A DNA stretch of 64,000 bases from Sulfobacillus acidophilus DSM 10332. GTDB lineage: Bacteria > Bacillota > Sulfobacillia > Sulfobacillales > Sulfobacillaceae. The number at the start of each line of letters is the position of its first letter. Position 1 is the first letter of the stretch. Under the pieces are notes generated by a model. That model did not search any database. It was not told where the DNA came from and saw only the letters and a list, made by a program, of their open reading frames with translations. Where the stretch lies: the NCBI GenBank assembly GCA_000237975.1, contig CP003179.1, forward strand, positions 2,696,270 to 2,760,269. The letters are read 5' to 3'. Position numbers and translations under genes: made by a program. This document shows positions 32,449 to 42,280 of the stretch, one piece after another.

Positions 32449-34098
32449 ATGCCAAATGCCAGCCCACGCCATCCGCGCCGCCCGGCTTCGGTGATTTGGC
32501 GCAGCTACCGGATTACGTCCTTATTCTTGGGTCTTCTTCTCGAGCTTGTATGGAACTCGCTATGGGCCCGAAACCAAATGCCGGATGCCGCCGACGCCTT
32601 CTGGAACGCCGTGTATCACCGGCAAGCGGCCCGCTTTCGCAAAGTCGCCGAAGAAATGGGCGGCCTCTTGATTAAAGTCGGACAGTTTTTATCCAGCCGG
32701 GTGGATTTGTTGCCCCGGCCTTACATTGATGAGCTGGCCCATTTACAAGACCACGTCGCGGAAGCGCCGTGGGAGGCCGTTCGAGCGGTACTGACGGAAG
32801 AAATCGGCCCCTTGGCGGACCATTTTCTCTGGTTTAGCGACCGCCCACTGGCTTCGGCGTCCCTCGGGCAAGTCTATCAAGCGCATTTGCTGGACGGAAC
32901 GCCGGTCGCGGTCAAAGTGCAACGACCGGGCATCCGGGAGATAGTCGAGGCCGATTTACGCGCCCTCACCTGGGTCGTGGCGCTCATCACCCGATTGACC
33001 CGCTTTGGCCGAACCTTCGACCTTTTCACCGTCCTGCGGGAGTTTCGCAAGATGGTGTTCGAAGAGCTGGACTACCAACGAGAACTCAACAATACCGAAG
33101 TCATCCGAAATGAACTCCGGGACATCCCTTGGGTACGCGTCCCGTATACGGTGCCCACGTTGTCGACGCGTCGGGTCCTGGTCATGGAGTTCTGTCAAGG
33201 CACCAAAATCGACCAGGTCGGCGCCTTACAAGCGGCGGGTATCGCGCCCGGCGACGTCGCCGAGCGGGTAATCAAGCTCTATCTTCACCTGGTATTCGAG
33301 TCCGGCGTCTACCATGCCGATCCGCATGCCGGCAATATTTTGGTTGATGCCCAAGGATCCCTGATTTTATTGGACTATGGCATGGTCGGATCGCTGGATG
33401 CCGCCACCCGGCACAATATCCGCAAACTGTTCATCGCCGTGTCCCAACGAAATCCGCAAGGCATTGTCGACGCCATTGCCAGTTTAGGGATGCTGCGACC
33501 GGAAGCGGATATGGCCAAGCTGAAGAAAACCGTCGCCTATTTGTTCGACCGCTACTATGCGGAAACCTTAAATCAACTAACCGACTTAAATGTGGGAGAA
33601 CTCTTACGGGACTTTGAACGGCTATTGCGCGACGAAGCCATTCAGGTGCCTGGGCATTTTGCCTTTTTAGGACGCGCCATTGCCATCCTCGTCGGGTTAG
33701 CCACCCTCCTCGATCCCAATATCAATTTAGTGACGTTGTTTGCTCCCTATGCCCAGCGGTTTATCTTGGAGGATGCAGGCGGACCCGTGGGCTATGCGCG
33801 CCGGCAAACCGAGACCTGGGTTAAAAATGCGGTCACCTTGCCTTTGCTGGCACACCACGTGCTCACCCGCTTAGACCAAGGGGATGTAGAAACGCAGGTG
33901 ACCTGGACCCGAGGCGAACGCGAACTCAAACAATTGGCCCGCTCCGTGCGTGGATTGACAGAAGCCCTTTATGTGATTGGCTTTACCATTGCGGGCACGC
34001 TCCTTCTCAACACCCATCCCTGGACCGCCCGCATTCTCTTCTTGTTAGCGGCCGCGAGTCTTCTTTGGAGCTGGCGGGATCGCGGGCGCAGCCATTAG
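32449..34098 (+). CDS. ABC1/AarF/UbiB family atypical kinase
   Basis: A 549-residue protein of the UbiB/ADCK family. The KVGQFLSSR motif (KxGQ) is near residue 78, then the nucleotide loop PLASASLGQVYQA, the lysine in VAVKVQRPG, and the catalytic HADPHAGNIL and LLDYGMVG segments. Two hydrophobic segments at the C-terminus (LYVIGFTIAGTLLL; ILFLLAAASLLW) should anchor it in the membrane. UbiB proteins support biosynthesis or handling of isoprenoid quinones and lipids through ATPase activity. GAGAGG and GGAGG lie upstream of ATG 32449. It converges with the EamA gene, overlapping by 4 bases. Confidence 0.92.
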   Translation: MPNASPRHPRRPASVIWRSYRITSLFLGLLLELVWNSLWARNQMPDAADAFWNAVYHRQAARFRKVAEEMGGLLIKVGQFLSSRVDLLPRPYIDELAHLQDHVAEAPWEAVRAVLTEEIGPLADHFLWFSDRPLASASLGQVYQAHLLDGTPVAVKVQRPGIREIVEADLRALTWVVALITRLTRFGRTFDLFTVLREFRKMVFEELDYQRELNNTEVIRNELRDIPWVRVPYTVPTLSTRRVLVMEFCQGTKIDQVGALQAAGIAPGDVAERVIKLYLHLVFESGVYHADPHAGNILVDAQGSLILLDYGMVGSLDAATRHNIRKLFIAVSQRNPQGIVDAIASLGMLRPEADMAKLKKTVAYLFDRYYAETLNQLTDLNVGELLRDFERLLRDEAIQVPGHFAFLGRAIAILVGLATLLDPNINLVTLFAPYAQRFILEDAGGPVGYARRQTETWVKNAVTLPLLAHHVLTRLDQGDVETQVTWTRGERELKQLARSVRGLTEALYVIGFTIAGTLLLNTHPWTARILFLLAAASLLWSWRDRGRSH

Positions 34099-34973
34099 AG
34101 GGACTTCAGGCGGTTAGTCGCCCGCCGAAACCCCACGCGGCCTTCGCCCACGATGACTCCGCTCACAATCAAAAGAGCCCCCAGACCCTCCGTCCAGCCA
34201 ATCCGTTCGCCTAACCAGAGCCACCCGGATAGGGCCGCCACCACCGGAATGACATAGAGATAGAGGCTGGCCCGCCCGGCTCCTTCCGTCTCCACCGCGC
34301 GCTGCCACAACGACAATCCCAATACGGTCACAAACAAGATCGTATACAATAAGGGTCCCCAGGTCGAAAACCCGAGTCGCCAGGGCTCGGTTATGCGGAT
34401 AAAGGGTAATAGCCCGAGGCTCCCCACCGCGGCCATCCAACCGGTTTGGGCAAGCCCTTTCACCGGCAGTTGGAACCGATCGGTCATCACGGTGAAAGCC
34501 GACCAGGCCATGGCCGCCAAAAGAGCCATGAGGTCACCGAGCCACCCGCCGTTTAAGGAGGCGTGCGCCAAGAGCAATACCCCGAGCACCGCCAGCCCGG
34601 CCCCCCAAAACATGAACCGGGTGACCGGCCGCCGGCCCGTAACACTTTGAACCGCCAGGGTCATGAGGGGGCTGAGGTTAAAAAGAAATGCCACATCGGC
34701 AGCGGTTGTCAAAGACAAGGCGGTCGCAAACAGCCATTGGTAGAGAGAGACGCCCACCAGCCCCATGAGGGCTAATTTCCCCCAGTCGACCCATCGCCGC
34801 GGGAGGTCCTTCACCATCCAGGGCAGCATGGCCGCCGCCGTCCCTAAAAATCGCCAAAAGACAAAGTTGACGGGCGCTAGCCGCTCGACCCCAATCTTGG
34901 TCATCGCGTAGTTCATACCCCAGGTGAGTACGACCAGGGCCATGCTGATGCCAAATTGCGAACGTCGGCTCAT
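34095..34973 (-). CDS. EamA family (DMT superfamily) transporter
   Basis: A 292-residue membrane protein with about ten helices arranged as two EamA repeats. The first repeat includes TWGMNYAMTKIGVERL and FVFWRFLGTAAAM; the second starts around WLGDLMALLAAMAWSAFTV. Such proteins export metabolites, often amino acids or nucleotides; the substrate is unknown. The start overlaps the rex stop by 4 bases, so it is cotranslated with rex, a slightly unusual partner. Confidence 0.88.
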   Translation of the reverse strand: MSRRSQFGISMALVVLTWGMNYAMTKIGVERLAPVNFVFWRFLGTAAAMLPWMVKDLPRRWVDWGKLALMGLVGVSLYQWLFATALSLTTAADVAFLFNLSPLMTLAVQSVTGRRPVTRFMFWGAGLAVLGVLLLAHASLNGGWLGDLMALLAAMAWSAFTVMTDRFQLPVKGLAQTGWMAAVGSLGLLPFIRITEPWRLGFSTWGPLLYTILFVTVLGLSLWQRAVETEGAGRASLYLYVIPVVAALSGWLWLGERIGWTEGLGALLIVSGVIVGEGRVGFRRATNRLKSL

Positions 34974-35620
34974 GATCGCGTGCGTTCGCGGGGTCCCACG
35001 AAATACGCCAAGGCTTGCATTTCCAAGGTCAGATCGATGTGCTGGACAAAGACTTGGGGATCGCCCACAGTCAAGCTGGTCGGGGCAAAATTCAAAATGG
35101 CCCGCACCCCCGCCTGTACGAGCCGATCCAGCACCGCCTGGGCTCCGCTGGGCGGCACCGCAATAATCCCCATTCCGATGTCCCGCTCATCCACCACGGC
35201 CTCCAAACGATCTAACGGCTCGACCCGCAAATGATCGAGTTCCCGGCCGATAATCCGGGGATCGATATCAAGCACGGCCGCAATGACGACATCGCTGTGG
35301 GTTTCCGACGCATGACGGACAAGGGCGGTGCCTAATCGTCCGGCCCCGATCACCACCGCCCGCACCCCTTGGTCCAACTGGAGGATCCGGCGGATCTCTT
35401 CGCGCAGAAGTTCGACATCGTAGCCGACCCCGCGGGTGCCGAACGCGCCGAAATAGGCCAAATCCTTACGCACTTGCTCCGACGAGTATCCCGCCGCGAC
35501 CCCTAACGCGTCCGAGGTCATGCGATCCTCGTTGGTCATGCTAAGAGCCCGTAAATAAGCCGGCAACCGCCGAATGGTCGTTTCCGGAATGCGCCGGGTT
35601 TTTGCATCATACCGTTCCAT
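34970..35620 (-). CDS. rex: Redox-sensing transcriptional repressor Rex
   Basis: A 216-residue Rex protein. The N-terminal winged helix (IPETTIRRLPAYLRAL, ALGVAAGYSSEQVRKDLAYFG) binds operators of the form TTGTGAA-N4-TTCACAA. The Rossmann domain with VIGAGRLGTALVRH binds NADH/NAD+, and the C-terminal helix swaps in the dimer. A high NADH/NAD+ ratio releases it from DNA. A near-perfect Rex site lies in the leader of the nuo operon in this window, so complex I is a likely target. The gene follows the polyprenyl synthase gene (TGATG overlap) and precedes the EamA transporter. Confidence 0.96.
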   Translation of the reverse strand: MERYDAKTRRIPETTIRRLPAYLRALSMTNEDRMTSDALGVAAGYSSEQVRKDLAYFGAFGTRGVGYDVELLREEIRRILQLDQGVRAVVIGAGRLGTALVRHASETHSDVVIAAVLDIDPRIIGRELDHLRVEPLDRLEAVVDERDIGMGIIAVPPSGAQAVLDRLVQAGVRAILNFAPTSLTVGDPQVFVQHIDLTLEMQALAYFVGPRERTRS

Positions 35621-36570
35621 CAGTGATCACGCGCCATAATAAATTCCGCTACATCCTGCAACGCCGAGCGCGCGTTACCGGGCGGTAGGGTTTCTAACAC
35701 TTGGAGGGCTTTTTCGATATGCTCACGCGCCCGTTCGCGCGCCTGGTTCAATGCTCCGCTCTCGACTAACACGTTTCGCACCGCCTCCACTGAAGGATGA
35801 TCCTCCGCCAACAATTGGGCCAACGTCGGACCAAAGGTCGGGTCGGCCAGAGCCGCAATAATCGGCAGGGTATAGATGCCCGCCTGAATATCTTCGCCCA
35901 CCGCCTTACCTAACTTTTCCGGATCCGCCACCCAATCGAGCACATCGTCGACCACTTGATAGGCGAGGCCGATATGATGTCCATATTGGCCCAACACTTC
36001 AACCACCGTATCCGAAGCATTCGCCGCCATAGCACCCAGCCGACAGCTGGCCTCTAAAAAGTACCCGGTTTTGGCTTCAATACGGCGCCAGTAGCCGATT
36101 TCCGTTGCAACCCGGCCTTGGTCTAAATGCTGGGCGATTTCTCCGGTGCACATCACGTAGACGACTTCCGCAGCCAACGAGAGGATATCGGGCCGACCGG
36201 TCATCGCGAACAATTGAAAGGCCCGAGCAAATAAAAAGTCCCCGGTCAGGACCGCCACCGGATTGCTGAAACGAGTGCGGACGGCCGGCAATCCCCGGCG
36301 CACGTCGGCGTCGTCGATGACATCGTCATGCACCAGGGTTGCCATATGGATCATTTCCACCGCTGCCGCCACGCTCACAAGGTTTTCCAACGACTGTTGC
36401 GGTCCGAATTGACCCGCCAACAGCACCAGGGCAGGCCGCAACCGCTTGCCGCTCGCCTGTTCCAGATAGTCCGAGACTTGGCGCACCAAAGAATTTTCGT
36501 CGGCTAAGGTCTGCTTCAACCGGCGGTCGACCTCAACCATCTCGCCTTGTATAAGCGAAAACAGTGACAA
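35620..36570 (-). CDS. Polyprenyl diphosphate synthase (heptaprenyl diphosphate synthase-like)
   Basis: A 316-residue trans-isoprenyl diphosphate synthase. First aspartate-rich motif LVHDDVIDDADVRRG near residue 86; second DDVLDWVAD near 215; GKRLRPALVLLAG near the N-terminus. It extends isopentenyl diphosphate chains for menaquinone or undecaprenyl lipids. The chain length is not obvious from sequence. Translation likely starts at TTG 36570 after AGGAG. Directly upstream are the nuo genes, for which it could supply the quinone tail. Confidence 0.9.
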   Translation of the reverse strand: MSLFSLIQGEMVEVDRRLKQTLADENSLVRQVSDYLEQASGKRLRPALVLLAGQFGPQQSLENLVSVAAAVEMIHMATLVHDDVIDDADVRRGLPAVRTRFSNPVAVLTGDFLFARAFQLFAMTGRPDILSLAAEVVYVMCTGEIAQHLDQGRVATEIGYWRRIEAKTGYFLEASCRLGAMAANASDTVVEVLGQYGHHIGLAYQVVDDVLDWVADPEKLGKAVGEDIQAGIYTLPIIAALADPTFGPTLAQLLAEDHPSVEAVRNVLVESGALNQARERAREHIEKALQVLETLPPGNARSALQDVAEFIMARDH

Positions 36571-36654
36571 CCTGCTTGCTCCTATCTTACCGATACAAAT
36601 AATGGCCTTGACTTTCTTAGTGTACCATGATTCCCAAAGTTCGCGACAGCGAGG

Positions 36655-38055
36655 CTAGGGAAGTCCCATAAATTGTGCCGAATGATTGACAATATGCACA
36701 ATCGGGGCCGGATAGACACCGAGACCAATCGTGCCTAGGACCGCCACCGTCAGGACAATGGCGGCCCCGATGGGAAGGCTCACGCGCGACGAAGCCTCCG
36801 AGGAGCGCCGAAGCCCGGCTTGAATCGGCCGCAAATAAGCCACCAGTCCGATCATGGTCGCCACCGCCAACCCAATCGCGATTCCCGGCTGGTCCGCCAT
36901 TAACGAGGCTTGCACCAGATAGAACTTCCCGACAAAGCCACCCGTCAAAGGAATGCCGGCTAATGATAAGAGGGCGACGCTAAGTCCCGCATAAAGCCAG
37001 GGGGATCGGTACGCCAATCCTTCAACGTCTTTCATGGTCACGCCCTGATCGCCCTGTCCGACCATTTGCACCACGCTAAAAGCGCCGACGGCCGCCAAGC
37101 CGTAGGGCAACAGGTAAAACAGCGCCGCCGCCGTACCGAGCGTGCTATGAGCCGCCGGACCCATCAAAATATATCCGGCGTTGCCAATCCCGGAATAGGC
37201 TAAGAGGCGCTTCAAATCATTTTGGGGGATCGCCAATAAATTACCGACGACCATGGTCAATACCGCCAAATAGCCCAATGCCGGACTCCACCAGCCAGGT
37301 GCCTGGGCAAAGCCCAGCATCAAAAACCGGAGTAAAATCGCAGCGGCCCCGACTTTGGTGCCGAACGCCATAAAGCTCGTCACCGGCGTGGGCGATCCCT
37401 CATAGACATCCGGTAACCACATGTGAAAGGGTACGATGCCCAATTTGAATAAAAGGCCCACTAACGTCAGGGCCAAACCGGCGGCGACCAAGGGCAAAGC
37501 GGTGGCCGTCAGGTTCAACGCGGTAAACACCAGTGTTCCCGACGCCCCGTATAACAGCGCCAGCCCAAACAGCATAATCCCGGAAGAAAAGGCTCCCAGC
37601 AGCAAATATTTCAAAGCGGCTTCCTTGCCGGCCGGGGTTTCCCGGAGAGCCGCCAAGATGTAAAGCGGCAACGACAAGAGTTCAATGCCCAGAAACAGCA
37701 CGATAAAGCTATTGGCAAGCCCTAGCACCATCATGCCCACGCTGGCCACCAAGACCAAGGGGGGAAATTCGGCTCCGTAACGCGCGTCGTTCCACCCCAA
37801 CAGAAGCGTGGTCAAAGCCGCCAGCAGGACGAGTCCATTTACGACCACGCTAAATCCGTCGACCACGACGGCATTGCCAAATAGATGCGGCGGGGCCGAT
37901 CCGGCTAGCCCGACGGTAGCCCAAGCACTCGCCAACACCGCAATGAGCGCAATCCAATAACCTTGAATCGATCGGCGATCATGCAGCATCACGGAGACCA
38001 TCGAGAGCAAGGCGCCGACAATCATCAAATCTTCCGGCCAAAGTCCGCGTGCCAT
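36655..38055 (-). CDS. nuoN: NADH-quinone oxidoreductase subunit N
   Basis: A 466-residue antiporter-like membrane subunit of complex I with about 13-14 helices. Conserved are LPDVYEGSPTPVTSF and FKLGIVPFHMW with the key lysine, and KRLLAYSGIGNAGYILMG. It is the last gene of the operon; its ATG follows the nuoM stop directly, with AAAGGGGG inside the end of nuoM. Confidence 0.96.
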   Translation of the reverse strand: MARGLWPEDLMIVGALLSMVSVMLHDRRSIQGYWIALIAVLASAWATVGLAGSAPPHLFGNAVVVDGFSVVVNGLVLLAALTTLLLGWNDARYGAEFPPLVLVASVGMMVLGLANSFIVLFLGIELLSLPLYILAALRETPAGKEAALKYLLLGAFSSGIMLFGLALLYGASGTLVFTALNLTATALPLVAAGLALTLVGLLFKLGIVPFHMWLPDVYEGSPTPVTSFMAFGTKVGAAAILLRFLMLGFAQAPGWWSPALGYLAVLTMVVGNLLAIPQNDLKRLLAYSGIGNAGYILMGPAAHSTLGTAAALFYLLPYGLAAVGAFSVVQMVGQGDQGVTMKDVEGLAYRSPWLYAGLSVALLSLAGIPLTGGFVGKFYLVQASLMADQPGIAIGLAVATMIGLVAYLRPIQAGLRRSSEASSRVSLPIGAAIVLTVAVLGTIGLGVYPAPIVHIVNHSAQFMGLP

Positions 38056-39489
38056 TTAAAAGGAGCCCCCTTTCGCCAGATGCACTGCGTGATAGAGCGA
38101 GGGCACCGCATGCGTCGTAATGGCAGCCGGCCACACCCCCAAGAGAGCCACCAACCCGGCCAACGGCACCAACCACACCACCTGGGTTGCCACAATATCG
38201 CGCAAAGTCTTTTGCCGTACGGGCCCTTGCATCACTCCTTGGAATACCCGAATCATGTACCAGGCGGCCAAGGTCAGCACCACACCCGCGATTAGCGCAA
38301 AGACCAATTGATGGGCGACCAGTCCTTGAATAATCATGTACTCTCCGGCAAATCCCGGCAGTCCGGGCAACCCCAAGGCACCTAAAGCGAAGAACAAGAA
38401 ATAGGCAGCCAGCCGCGGGGCCGTATGGTTAAGGCCGCCCAATTCCCGAATATCCCGCGTTCCGGTGCGGTTTTCGATCATGCCCAAGACCAGGAAGAGC
38501 CCCCCGATCATCAGTCCGTGAGCCACCATATAAAAGGTCGCCCCCAGCACTCCCACCGAGGTCAGGGAAAAAATGCCGAGAGCCATCATCCCCATATGCG
38601 ACAAGGATCCATAAGCGGTCACCATTTTCATGTCCTGTTGGCGAAGCGCCATTAACGCCCCAAACACCAGGCCGGCCGCGGCAAAGATCAAAAGGCCCAA
38701 CTGGTAGGCGTGAAATTGGGGCAAAAAAAGCGGCAACATGACCCGCAATATCCCGTAAATCCCGGCTTTGGACAAAACCCCGGAAATGAGCGCGGTCACC
38801 GGTGGAGCGGATTTGCCGTACGCATCCGGCATCCATCCGTGAAAAGGCCACAAGGGGGACTTGATGGCAAAAGCCAACAGGAAGGCAAAGAACAGCCACG
38901 GTGCCGATCCCGGTCCAAAATGCGTGCCGGCCAGCTGACTGATATCAAAGGTCAGCCCGCCTCCCTGATGGTTATGAATCACCGCCACCGCAATAATCGC
39001 CACTAACATGAACAAGCTACCGACCAAGTTCATAATGAGCCATTTTAAGGCCGCCGGTCGTCCGTCGGGCCCCGACCATCCACTCAGTAAGAAGAACACC
39101 GGAATCAAGAGGACTTCCCAGAAGATATAGAACAAGAACAAGTCCAAGGCCATAAAGAGCCCTAAGCTGGCGAATTCCAAAAACACCAGCCAGAAATAGT
39201 AACTGCGGCTCGCCAGCGGGTCCGAGGCAAAAATCGCCAGCGGGAACAACACGGCCGTTAGCCCGAGCAAAAAGAGGGAGAGCCCGTCCGCCGCCACGTG
39301 GAAATGAACGCCCCAAGCGGGAATCCAACTCCAGTCCACGCCGCTTGGTGCCCCGGCCAAAATGGCCACGAACACCCCTAACGTCACCAAACTGACCACG
39401 GCCGCCACCCCTTTGCTAGCCCGGGCAGGCACCGCCAACGTAACCAGCGATCCTATCAGGGGGATGACCAATAGCCAAACCACCACCAT
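38056..39489 (-). CDS. nuoM: NADH-quinone oxidoreductase subunit M
   Basis: A 477-residue antiporter-like membrane subunit with about 14 helices. IKSPLWPFHGWMPDAYGKSAPPVT (quoted in part: WPFHGWMPDAYG) and DMKMVTAYGSLSHMG carry the conserved lysine and histidine residues; FYIFWEVLLIPVFFL carries the conserved glutamate. AGGAGG lies 8 bases before ATG 39489. Confidence 0.96.
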   Translation of the reverse strand: MVVVWLLVIPLIGSLVTLAVPARASKGVAAVVSLVTLGVFVAILAGAPSGVDWSWIPAWGVHFHVAADGLSLFLLGLTAVLFPLAIFASDPLASRSYYFWLVFLEFASLGLFMALDLFLFYIFWEVLLIPVFFLLSGWSGPDGRPAALKWLIMNLVGSLFMLVAIIAVAVIHNHQGGGLTFDISQLAGTHFGPGSAPWLFFAFLLAFAIKSPLWPFHGWMPDAYGKSAPPVTALISGVLSKAGIYGILRVMLPLFLPQFHAYQLGLLIFAAAGLVFGALMALRQQDMKMVTAYGSLSHMGMMALGIFSLTSVGVLGATFYMVAHGLMIGGLFLVLGMIENRTGTRDIRELGGLNHTAPRLAAYFLFFALGALGLPGLPGFAGEYMIIQGLVAHQLVFALIAGVVLTLAAWYMIRVFQGVMQGPVRQKTLRDIVATQVVWLVPLAGLVALLGVWPAAITTHAVPSLYHAVHLAKGGSF

Positions 39490-39519
39490 GTTGACGCCTC
39501 CTTAACCCAATCGTCCGAT

Positions 39520-41400
39520 CTATGAAATGAGGCCCACGCGCAGCAGATAGTAGGCAAACAGCGCGACCAGCCCCACCATGATGGATAAGGCGTAACGCCT
39601 CACCAATCCCGTTTCGAGAGGCCGTAAATCTTCCGCCCACATCCAGACACCGGATGCGATACCGACCACCGCAGCCAAAATCCCGCGTTCCACGGTTAGG
39701 AAGAAGGTTCCCAACGCCTTCAAGGGATCGACCACCAATACCGTCCACGCCGTGTCCATTCCCCACGCCGCCAACATCCAACGCCCGGGGGGCCGGTCAA
39801 TACCGGCTTGAGGCGCCACTCCGAGGCGGACATAAAGCCAAGCGGCAATCGCGATTCCCACCAACGCCAATCCCACCGTCAGGACGGTAGACCACAGGGG
39901 GCCGGCTTCCAAGGGCGCCAGTCGGCCACCCGCGTATGTTTGAAAGGCCGGTACCAACCAATGGTTAAGGCCGGTATCGAGGAATCCGCCAAACACCGAT
40001 AAAACGGCTAACAGGACCACCGGCACCGTCATCACGGCCGGTGCCTCATGGGCGTGATCATACAGATGCTGATTACGCGGCTTGCCCAGAAACGTGACGA
40101 AGAACAGCCGGAACATATAAAAAGCGGTCATTCCGGCGGTGATCACCCCGACCGCCCAAAGGCCGTAATGGCCCGTGTTAAACGCCTGGCCTAAGAGTGC
40201 TTCTTTACTCCAGTAACCCGACAAGGGCGGAATGCCGGCAATCGCCAGGGTGGCGAATAGAAAACTCCAGGTTGTCCAAGGCATCTTCTTGGCCAATCCG
40301 CCCATTTGGCCGATGTCCTGTTCCCCGCCCAGCGCATGGATGACGCTCCCGGCGGCCAAGAAGAGCGTGGCTTTAAAGAACGCGTGGGTCATGAAATGAA
40401 ACACGCTCGCGATATAGGCGCTGGCGCCAATCCCTAAAAACATGTATCCGAGCTGACTAAGCGTAGAGTAGGCCAAGACTTTCTTGATATCTTGCTGGAA
40501 GAATGCGATACTCGCCGCGAAGATCGCGGTAAACGCCCCAATCACCCCTATCGCTTCGTGGGTGACCGGCGCCAACCGTAAAAGCGGATAGAGACGGGCC
40601 ATCAAATAGACCCCGGCCGTCACCATGGTTGCGGCGTGGATTAATGCCGAAACCGGCGTGGGCCCTTCCATGGCGTCCGCAAGCCACATGTGTAACGGGA
40701 ACTGGGCCGACTTGGCCATCGCGCCCACATATAACAAGAATGCGGTCCATTCAAAGAACGGGCTCCCCGGTTGGGCAGTACTGAACGCCTGAAAAAGCGT
40801 TTGGTACCCTACGCCGTGATATCGCACGAACAAGAGCGCCAATCCCAAAAGGATCCCGACGTCTCCCAGCGTATTCATCACAAAAGCCTTTTTGGCCGCC
40901 CGTACGGCGGAAGGCCGCGTGTACCAAAACCCGATGAGGAAGTAGGACGCCAACCCCACTAACGCCCACCCGATTATCAACACAATCAAGTTACCGGCCA
41001 AAACCAACAGTAACATGGAGAAAATAAAGAAGTTCAGATAGGAGAAAAAGCGTGCCTCTCCCGGATCGTCATGCATGTAGCCGATAGAATATATATGAAT
41101 GAGCATACCCACGCCGGTTATCACCAACAACCAGACCGCCGATATGGGGTCGAGGTAAAGACGCCAGTGAATCGGCGGACCGAACCCGGTCGCCCAATTC
41201 CATAAGCTGCCGGTAATCCAGCGGTGAGTCACCGGCAAGGTGGCGAGGTGTCGATCGGCTTGAATACTGATCAAAAAGCTAATCCCGACCAATAGGCTGG
41301 CCCAGATACCGGGAAGCTTTTTCGGCATTAATCCTTTAAATGCCGTAATGGTTCCCGCACCAATCAGCGGTAATAAGAGGATTTCCACTAGGCCTTGCAT
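39520..41400 (-). CDS. nuoL: NADH-quinone oxidoreductase subunit L
   Basis: A 626-residue antiporter-like subunit at the tip of the membrane arm, with a C-terminal extension for the lateral helix. Motifs are LHMWLADAMEGPTPVSALIHA (in part WLADAMEGPTPVSAL), QQDIKKVLAYSTLSQLGYM and KSAQFPLHMW. Its length is usual. AAGGAGC lies upstream of ATG 41400. Confidence 0.96.
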   Translation of the reverse strand: MQGLVEILLLPLIGAGTITAFKGLMPKKLPGIWASLLVGISFLISIQADRHLATLPVTHRWITGSLWNWATGFGPPIHWRLYLDPISAVWLLVITGVGMLIHIYSIGYMHDDPGEARFFSYLNFFIFSMLLLVLAGNLIVLIIGWALVGLASYFLIGFWYTRPSAVRAAKKAFVMNTLGDVGILLGLALLFVRYHGVGYQTLFQAFSTAQPGSPFFEWTAFLLYVGAMAKSAQFPLHMWLADAMEGPTPVSALIHAATMVTAGVYLMARLYPLLRLAPVTHEAIGVIGAFTAIFAASIAFFQQDIKKVLAYSTLSQLGYMFLGIGASAYIASVFHFMTHAFFKATLFLAAGSVIHALGGEQDIGQMGGLAKKMPWTTWSFLFATLAIAGIPPLSGYWSKEALLGQAFNTGHYGLWAVGVITAGMTAFYMFRLFFVTFLGKPRNQHLYDHAHEAPAVMTVPVVLLAVLSVFGGFLDTGLNHWLVPAFQTYAGGRLAPLEAGPLWSTVLTVGLALVGIAIAAWLYVRLGVAPQAGIDRPPGRWMLAAWGMDTAWTVLVVDPLKALGTFFLTVERGILAAVVGIASGVWMWAEDLRPLETGLVRRYALSIMVGLVALFAYYLLRVGLIS

Positions 41401-41432
41401 CGCGTGATGCTCCTTTAACCCGTAGTTACCAG

Positions 41433-41732
41433 CTAGCCTTTTAGCTGGGCAATCTCATCGATATCCAACCGATGCCGATGATGATAAACCGTTACGATAA
41501 TGGCGAGACCAATGCCCACTTCGGCCGCCGCGGTTCCAATAATCAGAAACGCCATCACTTGTCCGTTCATCACGTGAAAGGCGCGAGCGTAGGCGATAAA
41601 CACCAGTGCCGCGGCATTCCACATCATTTCCGAGGCCATAAAGATGATCAACGGGTTTTTACGGATGAGTACCCCGACCGCCCCGATGACAAATAACGCA
41701 GCTCCTAAGCCGACCACCCAATTTAGCGGCAT
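41433..41732 (-). CDS. nuoK: NADH-quinone oxidoreductase subunit K
   Basis: A 99-residue, three-helix subunit. Conserved acidic residues occur in FMASEMMWNAA and AAAEVGIGLAIIV. It shares one base with the nuoJ stop (TAATG), so the two are coupled. Confidence 0.95.
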   Translation of the reverse strand: MPLNWVVGLGAALFVIGAVGVLIRKNPLIIFMASEMMWNAAALVFIAYARAFHVMNGQVMAFLIIGTAAAEVGIGLAIIVTVYHHRHRLDIDEIAQLKG

Positions 41733-42265
41733 TATGACTGACCCTCCTCAGTGCGCGGTTGGCGTGGCCGCCGCACGGCGGGTCGGTTGAGGACCAAAAC
41801 CCCAACAGCAGCCGTCAAAAGCATGATGGCCACCGCCATCAGATAGATAAAGTCGGGCCCCCATAACAACTGCCCAATGCCATGAAGATTCCCGTAATTA
41901 GGCGGTAGACCGGTCACCACCGCTTTGCCGGGATAGCGAATCCCCAAATACACCAGACCGATTCCCGACAAGACGCCTAAAATGCCGGCCCACAGACGTT
42001 GGCCCGGCAGGCCGTCTTTAGGCTCGCGATCATCTTTACCCGCCGTCAATAGCGTCACCACAAACAGGAACAGCACCATGATAGCCCCGGCGTACACAAT
42101 GACTTGCGCCACTCCGAGAAATTCCGCGTTCATCACGATGTAGAAAATCGCCAACGCCAAAATATTGACAATGAGGTATAACGCGCTATGCACCGGTTGA
42201 CGGGCGGTAATGACACCAATACCGCCCACCAATGCCATGGCTGCAAGAATGAGAAATCCTACCAT
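41732..42265 (-). CDS. nuoJ: NADH-quinone oxidoreductase subunit J
   Basis: A 177-residue, five-helix membrane subunit. The helix FLGVAQVIVYAGAIMVLFLFV with the conserved pi-bulge region (AGAIMVLFLF) is diagnostic. It lies between nuoI and nuoK. Confidence 0.95.
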   Translation of the reverse strand: MVGFLILAAMALVGGIGVITARQPVHSALYLIVNILALAIFYIVMNAEFLGVAQVIVYAGAIMVLFLFVVTLLTAGKDDREPKDGLPGQRLWAGILGVLSGIGLVYLGIRYPGKAVVTGLPPNYGNLHGIGQLLWGPDFIYLMAVAIMLLTAAVGVLVLNRPAVRRPRQPRTEEGQS

Positions 42266-42280
42266 GCCCGTTCTGTCCCC